Both the position numbers and the translations under genes were made by a program. Shown one piece after another: positions 1 to 8,526 of a stretch of 64,000 bases of DNA (within the stretch, counting starts at the first letter, position 1; each line of letters begins with the position of its first letter). Below the pieces are notes generated by a model. It was not told the origin of the DNA and made no database searches. It saw only the letters and a list, made by a program, of their open reading frames with translations. Where the stretch lies: positions 686,501 through 750,500 of the forward strand of contig NC_019954.2 of assembly GCF_000328765.2 (NCBI RefSeq). Direction: 5' to 3'. This DNA comes from Tepidanaerobacter acetatoxydans Re1. GTDB lineage: Bacteria > Bacillota > Thermosediminibacteria > Thermosediminibacterales > Tepidanaerobacteraceae.

Positions 1-2
1 TA

Positions 3-1403
3 TATAAATCTTCGGAACAAATGAAGGTTAGCTTGGAAAAGCAAATTCAGGATTTGCTGGGTGAGAAAGCTGCACTTTCTCAAGAATGCAATATACTCAG
101 GCAACAGCTTTCGGAGGCAGAGAAAAAGTCTATACAGCAAAAACATGAATTGGATGCCTATTTAGAGTCTCGTAATGAAGATACAGGAAAAATTGAAAAT
201 CAATTATCACAACTCAAATCAGAGAACTATAACTTGAGCCTTCAATTATCTCAAGCGCAAGAAGCTCAGAAGCTTTATCATTCATTAGAGGCAAAATTAG
301 CTGATAAAGAGAAAGAACTTGCTGAAAAGGAATCTCAGTTATCCGAGTTGTCTCAACAATTATCTGCTAGCATGCAGCGGATTAAAATGTTGGAAGAACA
401 GGTTAATGTATTGAATCAGCAAAAAGATGCAAATTCAAAAGCAATTGAAAGAACAGAAGAAATAGAACAAATGTCTGCCGAAATCAAAGCACTTAAAAAA
501 CAAGAGTCTGAATTAAATAACAGGATAGCTTTAGAGCAGGAAAAAGCCTTTGCTGCTGAAAAAACAGCAAAGGAAGCGACGATGAAGCTTGAGTCAATGA
601 TGTCGCGGTTATCAACTCTTGAAAAGCAGGAGACAGAATTTAACGAAAGGATTGCGGCAGAGCAACAAAGGGCTGCCGTTGCCGAAGAAGCAGCAAAAGA
701 AGCAACAAAAAAACTCGAATTTCTACAATCACAGCTAGAACAGAAACAAACACAAATTCATGATTTGGAAGAAAAATATCGTGAACTTCAAAAAGCACAA
801 GAAGCATTAGAACAAAAATATGATACATTACACCGCAATTACACATCTACTGTTCAAAAAAATGATACACTTTCCGCTGAAAAGGAAGCTCTTTCTGACT
901 TGCTCCAAAAGTATCAAAGGAAGGAGCAGAAATATGCGCTATTGCAGAAACAAAATGAGGAGTATCGCAAATCTATCTTTGCATTTGACGCGGCAATAAA
1001 GCTGCTTTTACAGGAAATGGAAAATCAGATGCAACTTTTTCAAAATACTGTTGATCAATATCATGAAGGTGAAGCTCAAATTCATGATTTAGTACAAGAG
1101 AAAACACAGCTTCAAATAAAGAATGTTGATCTACTGGATCAGATTAGCGTTCTTACGGCAAATTTATCAAAAGCAGAACAAGAATGTAAACGTCTTACTA
1201 GAATGATTCGTTTTTCAAAAAATGATGCTGACATCACGCAGGAAGACTTAGACGATGACTTTGAAGAGGCTCAAGTTTTTGACTTGAAAACTACTGCAGA
1301 CGGCACAGATGAATTTGTAGCTAATGCCGTTAAAAAAGCAAAGGAAATAAGCAAGATTTACACTTTGGACAAACAGGCTGAAGTACATTCTTCAGCAAAG
1401 TGA
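3..1403 (+). CDS. Coiled-coil protein, 5' end outside window
   Basis: The protein is almost entirely heptad-patterned, rich in Glu, Lys and Gln and nearly free of Gly and Pro, so it should form a long rod-like coiled coil. The reading frame stays open from base 3 through the ATG at 21, and no ribosome binding site precedes that ATG, so the true start probably lies upstream of the window. A 33-residue segment starting near residue 159 (counted from the ATG) is repeated near residue 201. The two copies share KQE-E-N-RIA-EQ and AKEAT-KLE and are offset by 42 residues, which is six heptads. The last 60 residues are acidic and less regular. There is no signal peptide or membrane segment in the visible part. 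I do not recognise a family. SMC-like, filament-type or surface coiled-coil proteins are possible, and coiled coils give many false similarities. A good terminator follows. Confidence 0.6.
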   Translation, partial: YKSSEQMKVSLEKQIQDLLGEKAALSQECNILRQQLSEAEKKSIQQKHELDAYLESRNEDTGKIENQLSQLKSENYNLSLQLSQAQEAQKLYHSLEAKLADKEKELAEKESQLSELSQQLSASMQRIKMLEEQVNVLNQQKDANSKAIERTEEIEQMSAEIKALKKQESELNNRIALEQEKAFAAEKTAKEATMKLESMMSRLSTLEKQETEFNERIAAEQQRAAVAEEAAKEATKKLEFLQSQLEQKQTQIHDLEEKYRELQKAQEALEQKYDTLHRNYTSTVQKNDTLSAEKEALSDLLQKYQRKEQKYALLQKQNEEYRKSIFAFDAAIKLLLQEMENQMQLFQNTVDQYHEGEAQIHDLVQEKTQLQIKNVDLLDQISVLTANLSKAEQECKRLTRMIRFSKNDADITQEDLDDDFEEAQVFDLKTTADGTDEFVANAVKKAKEISKIYTLDKQAEVHSSAK

Positions 1404-1442
1404 TATTAAAGCAAGACAAATGAAATGTTATAATCGGCAGTA

Positions 1443-1478
1443 AAATACCTCACAGGATTTCCCTGTGAGGTATTTTTT
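1443..1478 (+). terminator. Rho-independent terminator after the coiled-coil gene
   Basis: A 14-bp perfect stem (AAATACCTCACAGG with its complement at 1462-1475) encloses a 5-base loop and runs into a T tract. It sits 40 bases after the stop codon and separates the coiled-coil gene from the SorC operon. Confidence 0.9.
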
Positions 1479-1630
1479 GTCAATAAACAAGCAAAGGAGC
1501 GTAATTATACTTTTTTTAAATAGTTTCATGACACTCTTTTTATATGTTTCACAGCAGAAAGGAAAATTATGTGCAGATAATTTCATATTACAAAATCAAT
1601 TCAAATTACAGAATAATTAATATCCAACTC

Positions 1631-1659
1631 TTGACAAACAATAAGATCTATGCTAATCT
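1631..1659 (+). promoter_or_regulatory. Promoter of the sorC-PTS operon
   Basis: TTGACA at 1631-1636, a 17-base spacer, then TAATCT at 1654-1659 preceded by TGC (extended -10). It lies about 50 bases upstream of the regulator start and just upstream of a palindromic operator. Confidence 0.7.
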
Positions 1660-1662
1660 AAT

Positions 1663-1699
1663 CTTGAACAGAAGATTACAGCTTGAACAAATGTTCAAG
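1663..1699 (+). promoter_or_regulatory. Probable SorC-family operator
   Basis: A perfect palindrome, CTTGAACA-AA-TGTTCAAG, at 1682-1699 is preceded 19 bases upstream by another CTTGAACA half site at 1663-1670. The sites lie between the promoter and the start codon, as expected for autoregulation of the operon by its first gene. Binding by that protein is inferred. Confidence 0.65.
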
Positions 1700-1711
1700 A
1701 AGGGGAAGAAA

Positions 1712-2656
1712 ATGATGGCAGATAACGAGAAGAGAATATTAACAAAAATAGCACATATGTATTATGATGAGAATATGACACAGCAAGAGATTGCGAATAA
1801 ATTTGGGATATCACGGCCGTCAGTTTCGAGATTGCTGCAAAAAGCCAGACAGGAAGGTATAGTGGAAATAAAAATTCACTATGAAGGCAGTTATGCAAAG
1901 TTAGAGAATATTTTGGAAAAAAGTTTTGGCTTGCGAGAAGTTATAATTACTCCCACAGAGGAAGGTGATGGGCTAAAACGGTATTTGGCTGAAGCTGCTG
2001 CAAGTTATTTAGAAAGGACAATAAAAGAAGGGGATATTGTTGGAATTTCATGGGGAACTACGTTGGTACATATTCCAAGCTATATAAAAACCAAGATTAA
2101 GAACGTGACATTTGTTCCGCTGGTTGGCGGAGCAGGACAAACTAAACTTGATATACATGCTAATGCTATTGCCATAAATTTTGCTGAAGCTTTTGGAGGC
2201 AGGGGGCGCCTTTTACATGCACCGGTTACTGTTGACAGCATAGCAGTGAAACAGACTCTCATATCTGATAAAAACATAAAACAAATTTTAGAACTGGCTG
2301 CTAAGTCAGACATAGCTGTAGTCGGCATTGGCTCTCCTGTGGACCCTGGTTCAACTATTCGGCAAACAGGCTATTATACTGAAACAGAATTAAACAGCCT
2401 AAAAGAAGCAAACGCTGTATGTGATATTTCGTGGATTTTTTTAGATGAAGAGGGAAATTTATGTCCAATAGAACTGAATAAGCGAGTAATTGGTATTTCA
2501 ATGGAAGACTTGAATAAGATCCCGACTGTAGTAGGAGTGGCTGGCGGCCAAGCAAAGCATAAAGCTATTTTAGCAGCTATCAAAGGCCATCATATTGATG
2601 TGTTAGTTACAGATGAGAAAACTGCCGAGTTTTTATTAGAAAACATAGGGGGATAA
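1712..2656 (+). CDS. SorC/DeoR-type sugar-responsive transcriptional regulator
   Basis: This is a SorC-family regulator. An N-terminal helix-turn-helix (about residues 18-45, with TQQEIANKFGISRPSVSRLL) is followed by the large sugar-phosphate-binding domain, recognisable by VGISWGTT and PLVGGAG. Members of the family sense phosphorylated sugars or polyols and usually control the operon they head. An open frame reaches back to 1544, but the promoter and operator occupy that stretch. The start is therefore the ATG at 1712 (or the next codon, 1715), with GGGGAAG five bases upstream. The encoded protein is about 314 residues, normal for the family. It is the first gene of a glucitol-type PTS operon and gutM follows six bases after its stop, so its effector is probably the phosphorylated PTS substrate. 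Family call is firm; effector is inferred. Confidence 0.88.
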   Translation: MMADNEKRILTKIAHMYYDENMTQQEIANKFGISRPSVSRLLQKARQEGIVEIKIHYEGSYAKLENILEKSFGLREVIITPTEEGDGLKRYLAEAAASYLERTIKEGDIVGISWGTTLVHIPSYIKTKIKNVTFVPLVGGAGQTKLDIHANAIAINFAEAFGGRGRLLHAPVTVDSIAVKQTLISDKNIKQILELAAKSDIAVVGIGSPVDPGSTIRQTGYYTETELNSLKEANAVCDISWIFLDEEGNLCPIELNKRVIGISMEDLNKIPTVVGVAGGQAKHKAILAAIKGHHIDVLVTDEKTAEFLLENIGG

Positions 2657-2662
2657 GATGCT

Positions 2663-3055
2663 ATGTGGGCTAAAACTGCACTGCTTATTTTTATTGTATG
2701 GGTTATCCAAGGACTTTTGTCTTATTCGCAAATTAAAAACTTTAAACTTAAATTAGCCGAGTTTAAGAATTATCACAGGTTTGGAATAGGACAAGTTAAA
2801 GGCCGATTTAGCCGAGGTGTTATTGTGATTCTCGGCGTTGATAGCAATGATATTATTGTCAATGCAGAAATAATGTCGGGTATAACCGTTTTTGCCAGAT
2901 TTAAACCATTTGATACATTAAAAAATCAGAATATAAATCATATTAACGCAATAACAAAGAGTATGAACAAATGTACAAGAAATGCGGCAATCGAAGCTAT
3001 AAACTCTCTAAAACACACAAAAATATTGGAGAAGGAGGTTGTAGAATCTGTGTAA
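2663..3055 (+). CDS. gutM: GutM-family glucitol operon activator-like protein
   Basis: A 130-residue protein with one N-terminal membrane helix (about residues 5-20) and a short soluble domain containing GIGQVKGRFSRGVIVILGVD, typical of the GutM/SrlM family. GutM of E. coli acts as an auxiliary activator of the glucitol PTS operon, and homologues are almost always next to glucitol-type PTS genes, as here. The gene starts six bases after the sorC-family gene, so the two are probably translationally coupled. The biochemical role of GutM is poorly understood, so calling it an activator rests on the E. coli protein. A membrane-anchored accessory factor of the PTS is an alternative. Confidence 0.85.
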   Translation: MWAKTALLIFIVWVIQGLLSYSQIKNFKLKLAEFKNYHRFGIGQVKGRFSRGVIVILGVDSNDIIVNAEIMSGITVFARFKPFDTLKNQNINHINAITKSMNKCTRNAAIEAINSLKHTKILEKEVVESV

Positions 3056-3107
3056 ATATTTTTTTATAATTGTTTAAAAAATATTTTAAGTAGGAGGGAA
3101 ATAGTAA

Positions 3108-3635
3108 ATGGATGTGTTAGCAAATTTTGCCCAAGCTTTTATTGGTTTATTTCAAGAAGGCGGCAATCAATTCTTAGGACTTGCCGGAGGAATTTTACCC
3201 ACTCTTATAACTTTGATGACTGCTGTTAATGCTCTAATCAAATTTGTAGGTCAGGAAAAAATTGACAAAATTGCTCAAACTGCAGGTAAATATACCATTT
3301 TGCGCTATACGGTTATGCCTGTTTTGGCGGTCTTTTTCCTGACAAATCCCATGGCTTACACTTTTGGAAGATTTTTGCCCGAAAAGTACAAGCCGGCATT
3401 TTATGATGCTGCTGTTTCATTTGTACATCCCATTGTGGGATTGTTTCCCCATGCAAATCCTGCTGAGCTTTTTGTGTATATGGGAATTGCGCAAGGTATT
3501 GAACAATTGGGACTACCACTGGGACAGTTGGCAATAAGGTATTTTATAGTCGGCGTTATAGTTATTTTAATAAGGGGAATTGTCACTGAGAGGTTAACGT
3601 TAAGAATGATGAGACAGAGAGATCTGGCGATTTAA
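3108..3635 (+). CDS. srlA: PTS glucitol/sorbitol-type EIIC component
   Basis: A 175-residue membrane protein with several hydrophobic helices. It matches the EIIC domain of the glucitol (Gut) PTS family: FAQAFIGLFQEGG at the N-terminus, then MTAVNALIKFVGQEKI, FLTNPMAYTFGRFLPEKY and FPHANPAELFVYMGIAQG. In this family the channel is split over two polypeptides, this one and the C-terminal half of the next gene. Together they carry a polyol across the membrane while it is phosphorylated. The start ATG has GGAGGG eight bases upstream, and srlE begins 16 bases after the stop. The length is normal. The family is often annotated as sorbitol-specific, but other hexitols and shorter polyols are possible. 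Confidence 0.92.
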   Translation: MDVLANFAQAFIGLFQEGGNQFLGLAGGILPTLITLMTAVNALIKFVGQEKIDKIAQTAGKYTILRYTVMPVLAVFFLTNPMAYTFGRFLPEKYKPAFYDAAVSFVHPIVGLFPHANPAELFVYMGIAQGIEQLGLPLGQLAIRYFIVGVIVILIRGIVTERLTLRMMRQRDLAI

Positions 3636-3651
3636 TAAGGAGGGCTGAGAA

Positions 3652-4647
3652 ATGAGATATAAGGCAGTTAAAGTGGAAAAAGGTCCGGGAGGATGGGGAG
3701 GGCCTTTAGTAATAAGGCCCGTTGAAGGTAAAGATAAGATAGTATCAATTACCGGAGGCGGCATAGATTCTGTGGCACGCAGGATTGCTGAGATGACCGG
3801 TGGTGAGGCTATCGACGGTTTTAAAACATCGGTGCCAGATGAGCAGATATGCTGTGTAGTTATTGATTGTGGCGGAACAGCCAGGTGTGGTGTCTATCCC
3901 AAAAAACGCATTCCCACCATTAATTTAACACCGGTGGGGCAGGTAGGACCACTGGCAAAATATATTGAAGAAGACATATATGTTTCAGGTGTTAAACAGG
4001 AAAATATATTTTTTGTATCCGAACTGGAGACTGAGAATTATGTTAAAGCGGAAGGAATCCCAGAATTTGGCGAGGCTCAAGAAGCGACAGTATACAAGAC
4101 AGAATATGCTAAAAAGCCAGGAATCATAGAAAGAATTGGCAGAGGCATGGGCGGAGTAGTTGGGATTTTTTATCAATCAGGTCGTGAAACAATTGACCAA
4201 ATCATCAAAAATGTGCTTCCATTTATAGCTTTTGTTGCAACGTTAATAGGTATTATTTTAAAATCCGGCGTGGGTGACTGGATAGCAAATACCATTGCAC
4301 CTTTTGCAGGAAGTTTGCCAGGATTATTGATTATTTCACTTGTTTGTGCGATACCTGTATTATCACCTTTGCTAGGGCCGGGAGCTGTAATTGCACAGGT
4401 TGTAGGTGTTTTGGTCGGTGTTGAAATCGGTAAAGGGAACATACCTCCACAGTTTGCTTTGCCGGCACTTTTTGCCATAAATCCCCAGGTTGGATGTGAC
4501 TTTATTCCCGTAGGCTTAAGCCTTGGAGAAGCAAAGCCTGAAACAGTTGAGATTGGCGTAGGTGCAATACTTATTTCACGGTTGATAACCGGACCGATTG
4601 CGGTATTAATTGCCTATGTTTTTAGTATAGGTCTATATACTGGATAA
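3652..4647 (+). CDS. srlE: PTS glucitol/sorbitol-type EIIBC component
   Basis: A 331-residue protein. The N-terminal EIIB domain (about residues 1-150) contains [17 protein letters not shown]. One of its cysteines is the phosphorylation site that receives phosphate from EIIA. The C-terminal half (about 180-331) has five or so membrane helices and forms the second part of the translocation channel, with [21 protein letters not shown] and [20 protein letters not shown] being characteristic. The start ATG at 3652 has GGAGG nine bases upstream. The length fits the family. The stop is followed by a perfect hairpin before the EIIA gene, which may set the ratio of membrane to soluble PTS parts. Confidence 0.92.
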   Translation: MRYKAVKVEKGPGGWGGPLVIRPVEGKDKIVSITGGGIDSVARRIAEMTGGEAIDGFKTSVPDEQICCVVIDCGGTARCGVYPKKRIPTINLTPVGQVGPLAKYIEEDIYVSGVKQENIFFVSELETENYVKAEGIPEFGEAQEATVYKTEYAKKPGIIERIGRGMGGVVGIFYQSGRETIDQIIKNVLPFIAFVATLIGIILKSGVGDWIANTIAPFAGSLPGLLIISLVCAIPVLSPLLGPGAVIAQVVGVLVGVEIGKGNIPPQFALPALFAINPQVGCDFIPVGLSLGEAKPETVEIGVGAILISRLITGPIAVLIAYVFSIGLYTG

Positions 4648-4657
4648 AATAAGAGTT

Positions 4658-4690
4658 CTGCCGCAATAGCACAATAACGTATTGCGGCAG
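4658..4690 (+). repeat. Intercistronic perfect hairpin between the EIIBC and EIIA genes
   Basis: CTGCCGCAATA at 4658-4668 pairs perfectly with TATTGCGGCAG at 4680-4690 around an 11-base loop. No T run follows, only ACATGCTTTTATT, so it is a weak terminator at best. An RNA-stabilising or partial-termination element is more likely. Confidence 0.75.
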
Positions 4691-4725
4691 ACATGCTTTT
4701 ATTATAGCCTGCAAGGGGTGAAGTT

Positions 4726-5091
4726 ATGACAAAATATGAAGTAAAGGTCATCGAAATAGGGGTAATGGTAGATGAGCTATTGCGGCAGGGAATATTAATA
4801 CTGTTTGACAAAACCGCACCACCAGAACTTCAGGAAATATCTCTAGTCCATACAGGTGGCGATCTTATAGAGGAAATAGAAGCCGGCGATGTAGTGATTC
4901 TAGGGAATTTGACATATATGATCACTGCCGTCGGAGAAATTTCAAACAGAAATTTAAGAAATATTGGTCATGCTTGCCTTAAATTCGATGGCAGAAAATT
5001 ACCGGAATTGCCCGGAGATGTTCATTTATCTGGTTATGAACTACCGTTTTCACTGAAAAAGGGTGACTATATCATAATTAAGAGCAAATAA
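4726..5091 (+). CDS. srlB: PTS glucitol/sorbitol-type EIIA component
   Basis: A small soluble protein of 121 residues that matches EIIA of the glucitol family. The likely phosphorylated histidine lies in SLVHTGGDL near residue 43. ITAVGEISNRNLRNIGHACLKFDG and the closing LPGDVHLSG are family marks. It takes phosphate from HPr and passes it to EIIB. Neither HPr nor enzyme I is in the window. The ATG is preceded by AAGGGGTGAAG. A hairpin separates it from the EIIBC gene and the next enzyme gene starts 42 bases later, so it is part of the same operon. Confidence 0.9.
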   Translation: MTKYEVKVIEIGVMVDELLRQGILILFDKTAPPELQEISLVHTGGDLIEEIEAGDVVILGNLTYMITAVGEISNRNLRNIGHACLKFDGRKLPELPGDVHLSGYELPFSLKKGDYIIIKSK

Positions 5092-5133
5092 AAATCTACA
5101 ATTTTTAAATAAATAATAATAGGAGATGGACAT

Positions 5134-6423
5134 ATGCTAAACTTAAACACTAAACTTAAAGAGATTGATGAGCAAGGTAAAAAAATAAATGCCGGTATAG
5201 TTGGTGCAGGCCAAATGGGACGTGGTATGGTAAGCCAGATGTTTTGCATGAAAGGCATATTGCCGGCGATAATTTCCGACTTAGATTTAGAAAGGGCAAA
5301 AAAGGCTTATCTTCTGGCCGGTGTAAATGCCGCTGACATTATAACTGCAAATAAAACTTCAGAGGCAGATGCCGCTATAAAACAGGGTAAGTATGTTATA
5401 ACGGAGGACTTTAACGTAATAACTAAGTCCTTGCCGATTGATGTAGTTATAGACCTTACCGGCGTTCCTGATGCAGGAGCCCGTATAGCCTTTGATTCTA
5501 TTTATAATGGTAAAAATATCGTAATGTTAAATGTGGAAACTGATGTTACCGTAGGACCATTATTAAAAAAGATGGCAGACAGCGCAGGTGTTGTATATAC
5601 GGTTTCTGCAGGAGATGAGCCGGGGGCTGTAAAAGAGCTGTATGATTTTGCGGATGCAATGGGCTTTAAAATACTAGCAGCAGGCAAAGGTAAAAATAAT
5701 CCACTGGATACAGGAGCTAATCCTGATACTGTTCGAGAAAAAGCCGAGGTCAGCAATATGAATCCTAAAATGTTAGCTTCATTTGTAGATGGAACCAAAA
5801 CTATGGTTGAAATGACATGTGTTTCAAATGCTATCGGTTTTTTACCTACAAAAAAGGGTATGATGGGTCCTAAATCTACTGTTAAAGAACTGCCAAAACT
5901 TTTCAGCTTAAAAGAGCAGGGAGGCATTCTTGATAGATACCATGTAGTTGAGTTTGTTAACGGCATAGCCCCCGGTGTCTTTGTCATAATAACCACGGAT
6001 CTTCCGGCGGTAAAGGAAGAAATGGCTTATCTTTCGATGGGTGAAGGGCCTAACTATGTTTTGTATAGGCCATATCACCTTACAAGCATCGAGACTCCTC
6101 TGTCTGCAGCGCGGGCGTGCATATATCACGAACCGACAATAGCGCCTAAAGGTGTGCCTATTTCTGAGACTGTTGCAGTGGCAAAGAGAGATTTAAAGGC
6201 GGGAGAATACCTTGATGGCATTGGCGGATATACGGTATACGGGTTAATTGATACCTTTGAAAATGCAAGAAAAGATAATGCATTGCCAATAGGTCTAGTT
6301 GGCCCTAAGATAAAACTAAAAACCGATGTAAAAAAAGGAGAAACTCTAAAATATGATATGGTAGAATTAGATGAAGACTCATTCATTTTACAGCTTCGCA
6401 GGCTGCAAGATAAAATCTTATGA
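5134..6423 (+). CDS. COG4091-type NAD(P)-dependent oxidoreductase with C-terminal SAF domain
   Basis: A 429-residue protein annotated in many genomes as a predicted homoserine dehydrogenase with a SAF domain. Near residue 21 is a Rossmann nucleotide-binding loop, GIVGAGQMGRGM. Then come VVIDLTGVPDAG, VYTVSAGDEPGAVKEL and the catalytic-type segment. From about residue 350 the SAF-like domain follows (PISETVAVAKRDLKAGEYLDG). It occupies the place where sorbitol-6-phosphate dehydrogenase would be expected in a sorbitol operon. True homoserine dehydrogenases lie in threonine operons and usually have an ACT or other fold at the C-terminus, so a threonine role is unlikely here. The most reasonable inference is oxidation of the phosphorylated polyol, or of a product from it, brought in by the PTS. 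The substrate is unknown to me. Confidence 0.8.
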   Translation: MLNLNTKLKEIDEQGKKINAGIVGAGQMGRGMVSQMFCMKGILPAIISDLDLERAKKAYLLAGVNAADIITANKTSEADAAIKQGKYVITEDFNVITKSLPIDVVIDLTGVPDAGARIAFDSIYNGKNIVMLNVETDVTVGPLLKKMADSAGVVYTVSAGDEPGAVKELYDFADAMGFKILAAGKGKNNPLDTGANPDTVREKAEVSNMNPKMLASFVDGTKTMVEMTCVSNAIGFLPTKKGMMGPKSTVKELPKLFSLKEQGGILDRYHVVEFVNGIAPGVFVIITTDLPAVKEEMAYLSMGEGPNYVLYRPYHLTSIETPLSAARACIYHEPTIAPKGVPISETVAVAKRDLKAGEYLDGIGGYTVYGLIDTFENARKDNALPIGLVGPKIKLKTDVKKGETLKYDMVELDEDSFILQLRRLQDKIL

Positions 6424-6540
6424 ATCACTTGTAATTATGGTTAACATGAAACATTCCATAAATATTGGTGACTAATGCACAATGAAAAATAATAAATCTA
6501 CCGTAAAATTCTTGAGTTATTACTAAAAGGAGCTGGTTTA

Positions 6541-7500
6541 ATGACCTTATCCAAAGACAAGAAGCTATGGATGTATCGGAAAATGTGCGAAATAAGGAAC
6601 TTTGAACTAGAGGTGGATAGGCTGTTTAAGGCGAACCTTATATGGGGCACATGCCACCTTTCAGTTGGAGAAGAGGCGTCTGCAGTAGGTGCTGTGGCTG
6701 CCTTAGAGAAGGATGATATGATAACAAGCACGCATAGAGGGCACGGCCACTGTATAGCAAAAGGCGGTAAGCTTCCACAAATGTTTGCTGAGCTTTTGGG
6801 GAAAGAAACCGGGTACTGTCGCGGCAGAGGCGGTTCGATGCACATAGCCGATCTTGAAATGGGAAACTTAGGTGCAAACGGCATAGTAGGTGGAGGAATA
6901 CCTATAGCAACAGGTGCTGCGCTGGCGTCGAAATTAAAAAATAATGGAAAAGTGACGTTGTGCTTTTTTGGAGATGGAGCCACAAATCAGGGGGTATTTC
7001 ATGAAGCCGTAAATTTAGGAGCAGTTAAAAAGCTGCCGATAGTATATTTATGTGAAAATAACCTGTATGGCATGTCGGTGCCTTTTGAAAAAGCTAGTGC
7101 TGCAAAGAACGTTGCAGATAGGGCAGCAGCTTATAACATACCCGGTGCTGCAGTGGACGGAAATGATGTAGAGGCAGTATATGAGATTGTAAAAGAAGCC
7201 GTAGAAAAAGCAAGAGAAGGCGAAGGCCCCTCCATTATAGAAGCCAAAACCTATCGCTGGCTTGGACATTCAAAAAGCGATCCAAGGGTATATAGGACAA
7301 GGGAAGAAGAAGAGGCATGGAAGCAAAAGTGTCCTATAAAAAGATACAGACAGAAACTGATTAGCGAGGGTACAGCTACCGAAGAAGAGCTTGACGAAAT
7401 TGAAAAATCGGTAGAAAAGATTATACAGGAGGCCCTAGAATATGCTCAAAACAGTCCTGAGCCTAAGGTGGAAGAAATTATGGATGGTGTATATGCATGA
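6541..7500 (+). CDS. Thiamine-diphosphate-dependent E1 alpha subunit (acetoin/pyruvate dehydrogenase type)
   Basis: This is the alpha chain of an E1 decarboxylase of 319 residues. It contains the thiamine diphosphate motif GDGATNQGVFHEAVN..ENNLYG and the E1-alpha segment GYCRGRGGSMHIAD. The short length and overall pattern resemble AcoA of acetoin dehydrogenase more than the longer pyruvate dehydrogenase alpha chains, but motifs alone do not fix the substrate. The ATG has AAGGAG nine bases upstream. The beta, E2 and E3 genes follow at spacings of 36, 12 and 13 bases and clearly form one operon. The gap to the COG4091 gene is 117 bases with no terminator, so the complex may be co-transcribed with the PTS genes. 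Possible substrates are acetoin, pyruvate or another 2-oxo compound from the imported polyol. Confidence 0.88.
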   Translation: MTLSKDKKLWMYRKMCEIRNFELEVDRLFKANLIWGTCHLSVGEEASAVGAVAALEKDDMITSTHRGHGHCIAKGGKLPQMFAELLGKETGYCRGRGGSMHIADLEMGNLGANGIVGGGIPIATGAALASKLKNNGKVTLCFFGDGATNQGVFHEAVNLGAVKKLPIVYLCENNLYGMSVPFEKASAAKNVADRAAAYNIPGAAVDGNDVEAVYEIVKEAVEKAREGEGPSIIEAKTYRWLGHSKSDPRVYRTREEEEAWKQKCPIKRYRQKLISEGTATEEELDEIEKSVEKIIQEALEYAQNSPEPKVEEIMDGVYA

Positions 7501-7536
7501 AGAAAATGCAGCAAAATGAAATCGGAGGCGAAATAA

Positions 7537-8514
7537 GTGGCTGAAAAACTTTATATTGAGGCTCTAAGGGAAGGACTACGAGAAGAAATGCTAAGGGACG
7601 AAAATGTCTTTATTTTAGGAGAAGATGTTGGACTTTACGGTGGAGCATTTGGAGTCACTAAGGGCCTTTTTGAAGAATTTGGTGAAAACAGAATAATCGA
7701 CACACCCATATCTGAGGCTGCGATAGCCGGTGCTGCTGTGGGAGGAGCCTTGTGTGGTATGCGGCCGGTAGCAGAAATCATGTTTTTTGACTTTTTTACA
7801 ATAGCCATGGATCAGTTAGTAAATCAAGGTGCAAAAATAAGATACATGTTTGGCGGAAAGGCTCAGGTTCCGATGGTTATTCGAGGGCCGATGGGCTGTG
7901 GCACTGGAGCTGCTGCTCAGCATTCACAGAGTTTTCCGGCGGTATTTGCCCATTTTCCGGGACTTAAAGTAGTTATGCCATCAACAGCTTATGATGTAAA
8001 AGGCCTCATAAAAGCTGCCATAAGGGACGATAATCCCGTGGTTTTTGCTGAACACAAGCTGCTTTACTGGACAAAAGGAGAAGTGCCGGAAGAAGACTAT
8101 ATTGTTCCTTTAGGCAAAGCTGATGTAAAAAGAGAGGGTAAAGACATTACCATAATTGCCGGTTCCATAATGGTGCAAAGGTCACTGGAAGCTGCTAAAG
8201 AGCTGGAGAAGGAAGGAATAGATGTTGAAGTGGTTGATCCTAGGACATTAAAGCCGTTGGACTTATCCACTATCGTAAATTCAGTCAAAAAAACCGGCAG
8301 AGTAGCGATAGTGGAGGATGATCCCATAAGCTATGGCTGGGGAGCTGAAATAGCCGCATTGATTGCCGGCAGTGAAGCCTTTGACTATTTAGATGCTCCG
8401 ATAAAGCGAGTGGCAGGTCTTGACATACCTATTCCCTACAACCCAATTCTTGAAAAGCATGCAGTTCCCCAAGTTGACGATATCATAGAAGGTGTAAAAG
8501 AACTGCTAGGATAA
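7537..8514 (+). CDS. E1 beta subunit of 2-oxoacid/acetoin dehydrogenase
   Basis: A 325-residue transketolase-like beta chain that pairs with the preceding alpha subunit to form the E1 active site. Marks include [36 protein letters not shown] and the C-terminal [13 protein letters not shown]. It begins with GTG at 7537, preceded by GGAGGCG at seven bases. The length is typical of AcoB and PdhB. The stop lies 12 bases before the E2 start, with AAAGGAGG between them. Together with its partners it decarboxylates a 2-oxo substrate and loads the acyl group onto the lipoyl domain. Confidence 0.9.
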   Translation: MAEKLYIEALREGLREEMLRDENVFILGEDVGLYGGAFGVTKGLFEEFGENRIIDTPISEAAIAGAAVGGALCGMRPVAEIMFFDFFTIAMDQLVNQGAKIRYMFGGKAQVPMVIRGPMGCGTGAAAQHSQSFPAVFAHFPGLKVVMPSTAYDVKGLIKAAIRDDNPVVFAEHKLLYWTKGEVPEEDYIVPLGKADVKREGKDITIIAGSIMVQRSLEAAKELEKEGIDVEVVDPRTLKPLDLSTIVNSVKKTGRVAIVEDDPISYGWGAEIAALIAGSEAFDYLDAPIKRVAGLDIPIPYNPILEKHAVPQVDDIIEGVKELLG

Positions 8515-8526
8515 AGGAGGATACCC

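Noticed and set aside
1544-1711. N-terminal extension of the SorC regulator
   Set aside because: The segment contains the promoter, an operator palindrome and AT-rich leader, and the family starts at the helix-turn-helix. The ATG at 1712 is used instead.
5502-5996. A 164-codon open frame on the reverse strand
   Set aside because: It lies wholly within the COG4091 gene on the other strand, is low in charged residues and has no ribosome binding site. It is a shadow of the real gene.
5134-6423. Homoserine dehydrogenase of threonine synthesis
   Set aside because: No threonine genes are nearby, the C-terminal domain is SAF-like, and the gene sits in a PTS operon.
6498-6983. A 161-codon reverse-strand frame over the E1 alpha start
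   Set aside because: It is an antisense shadow of a gene with clear thiamine diphosphate motifs. It has no promoter or family match.
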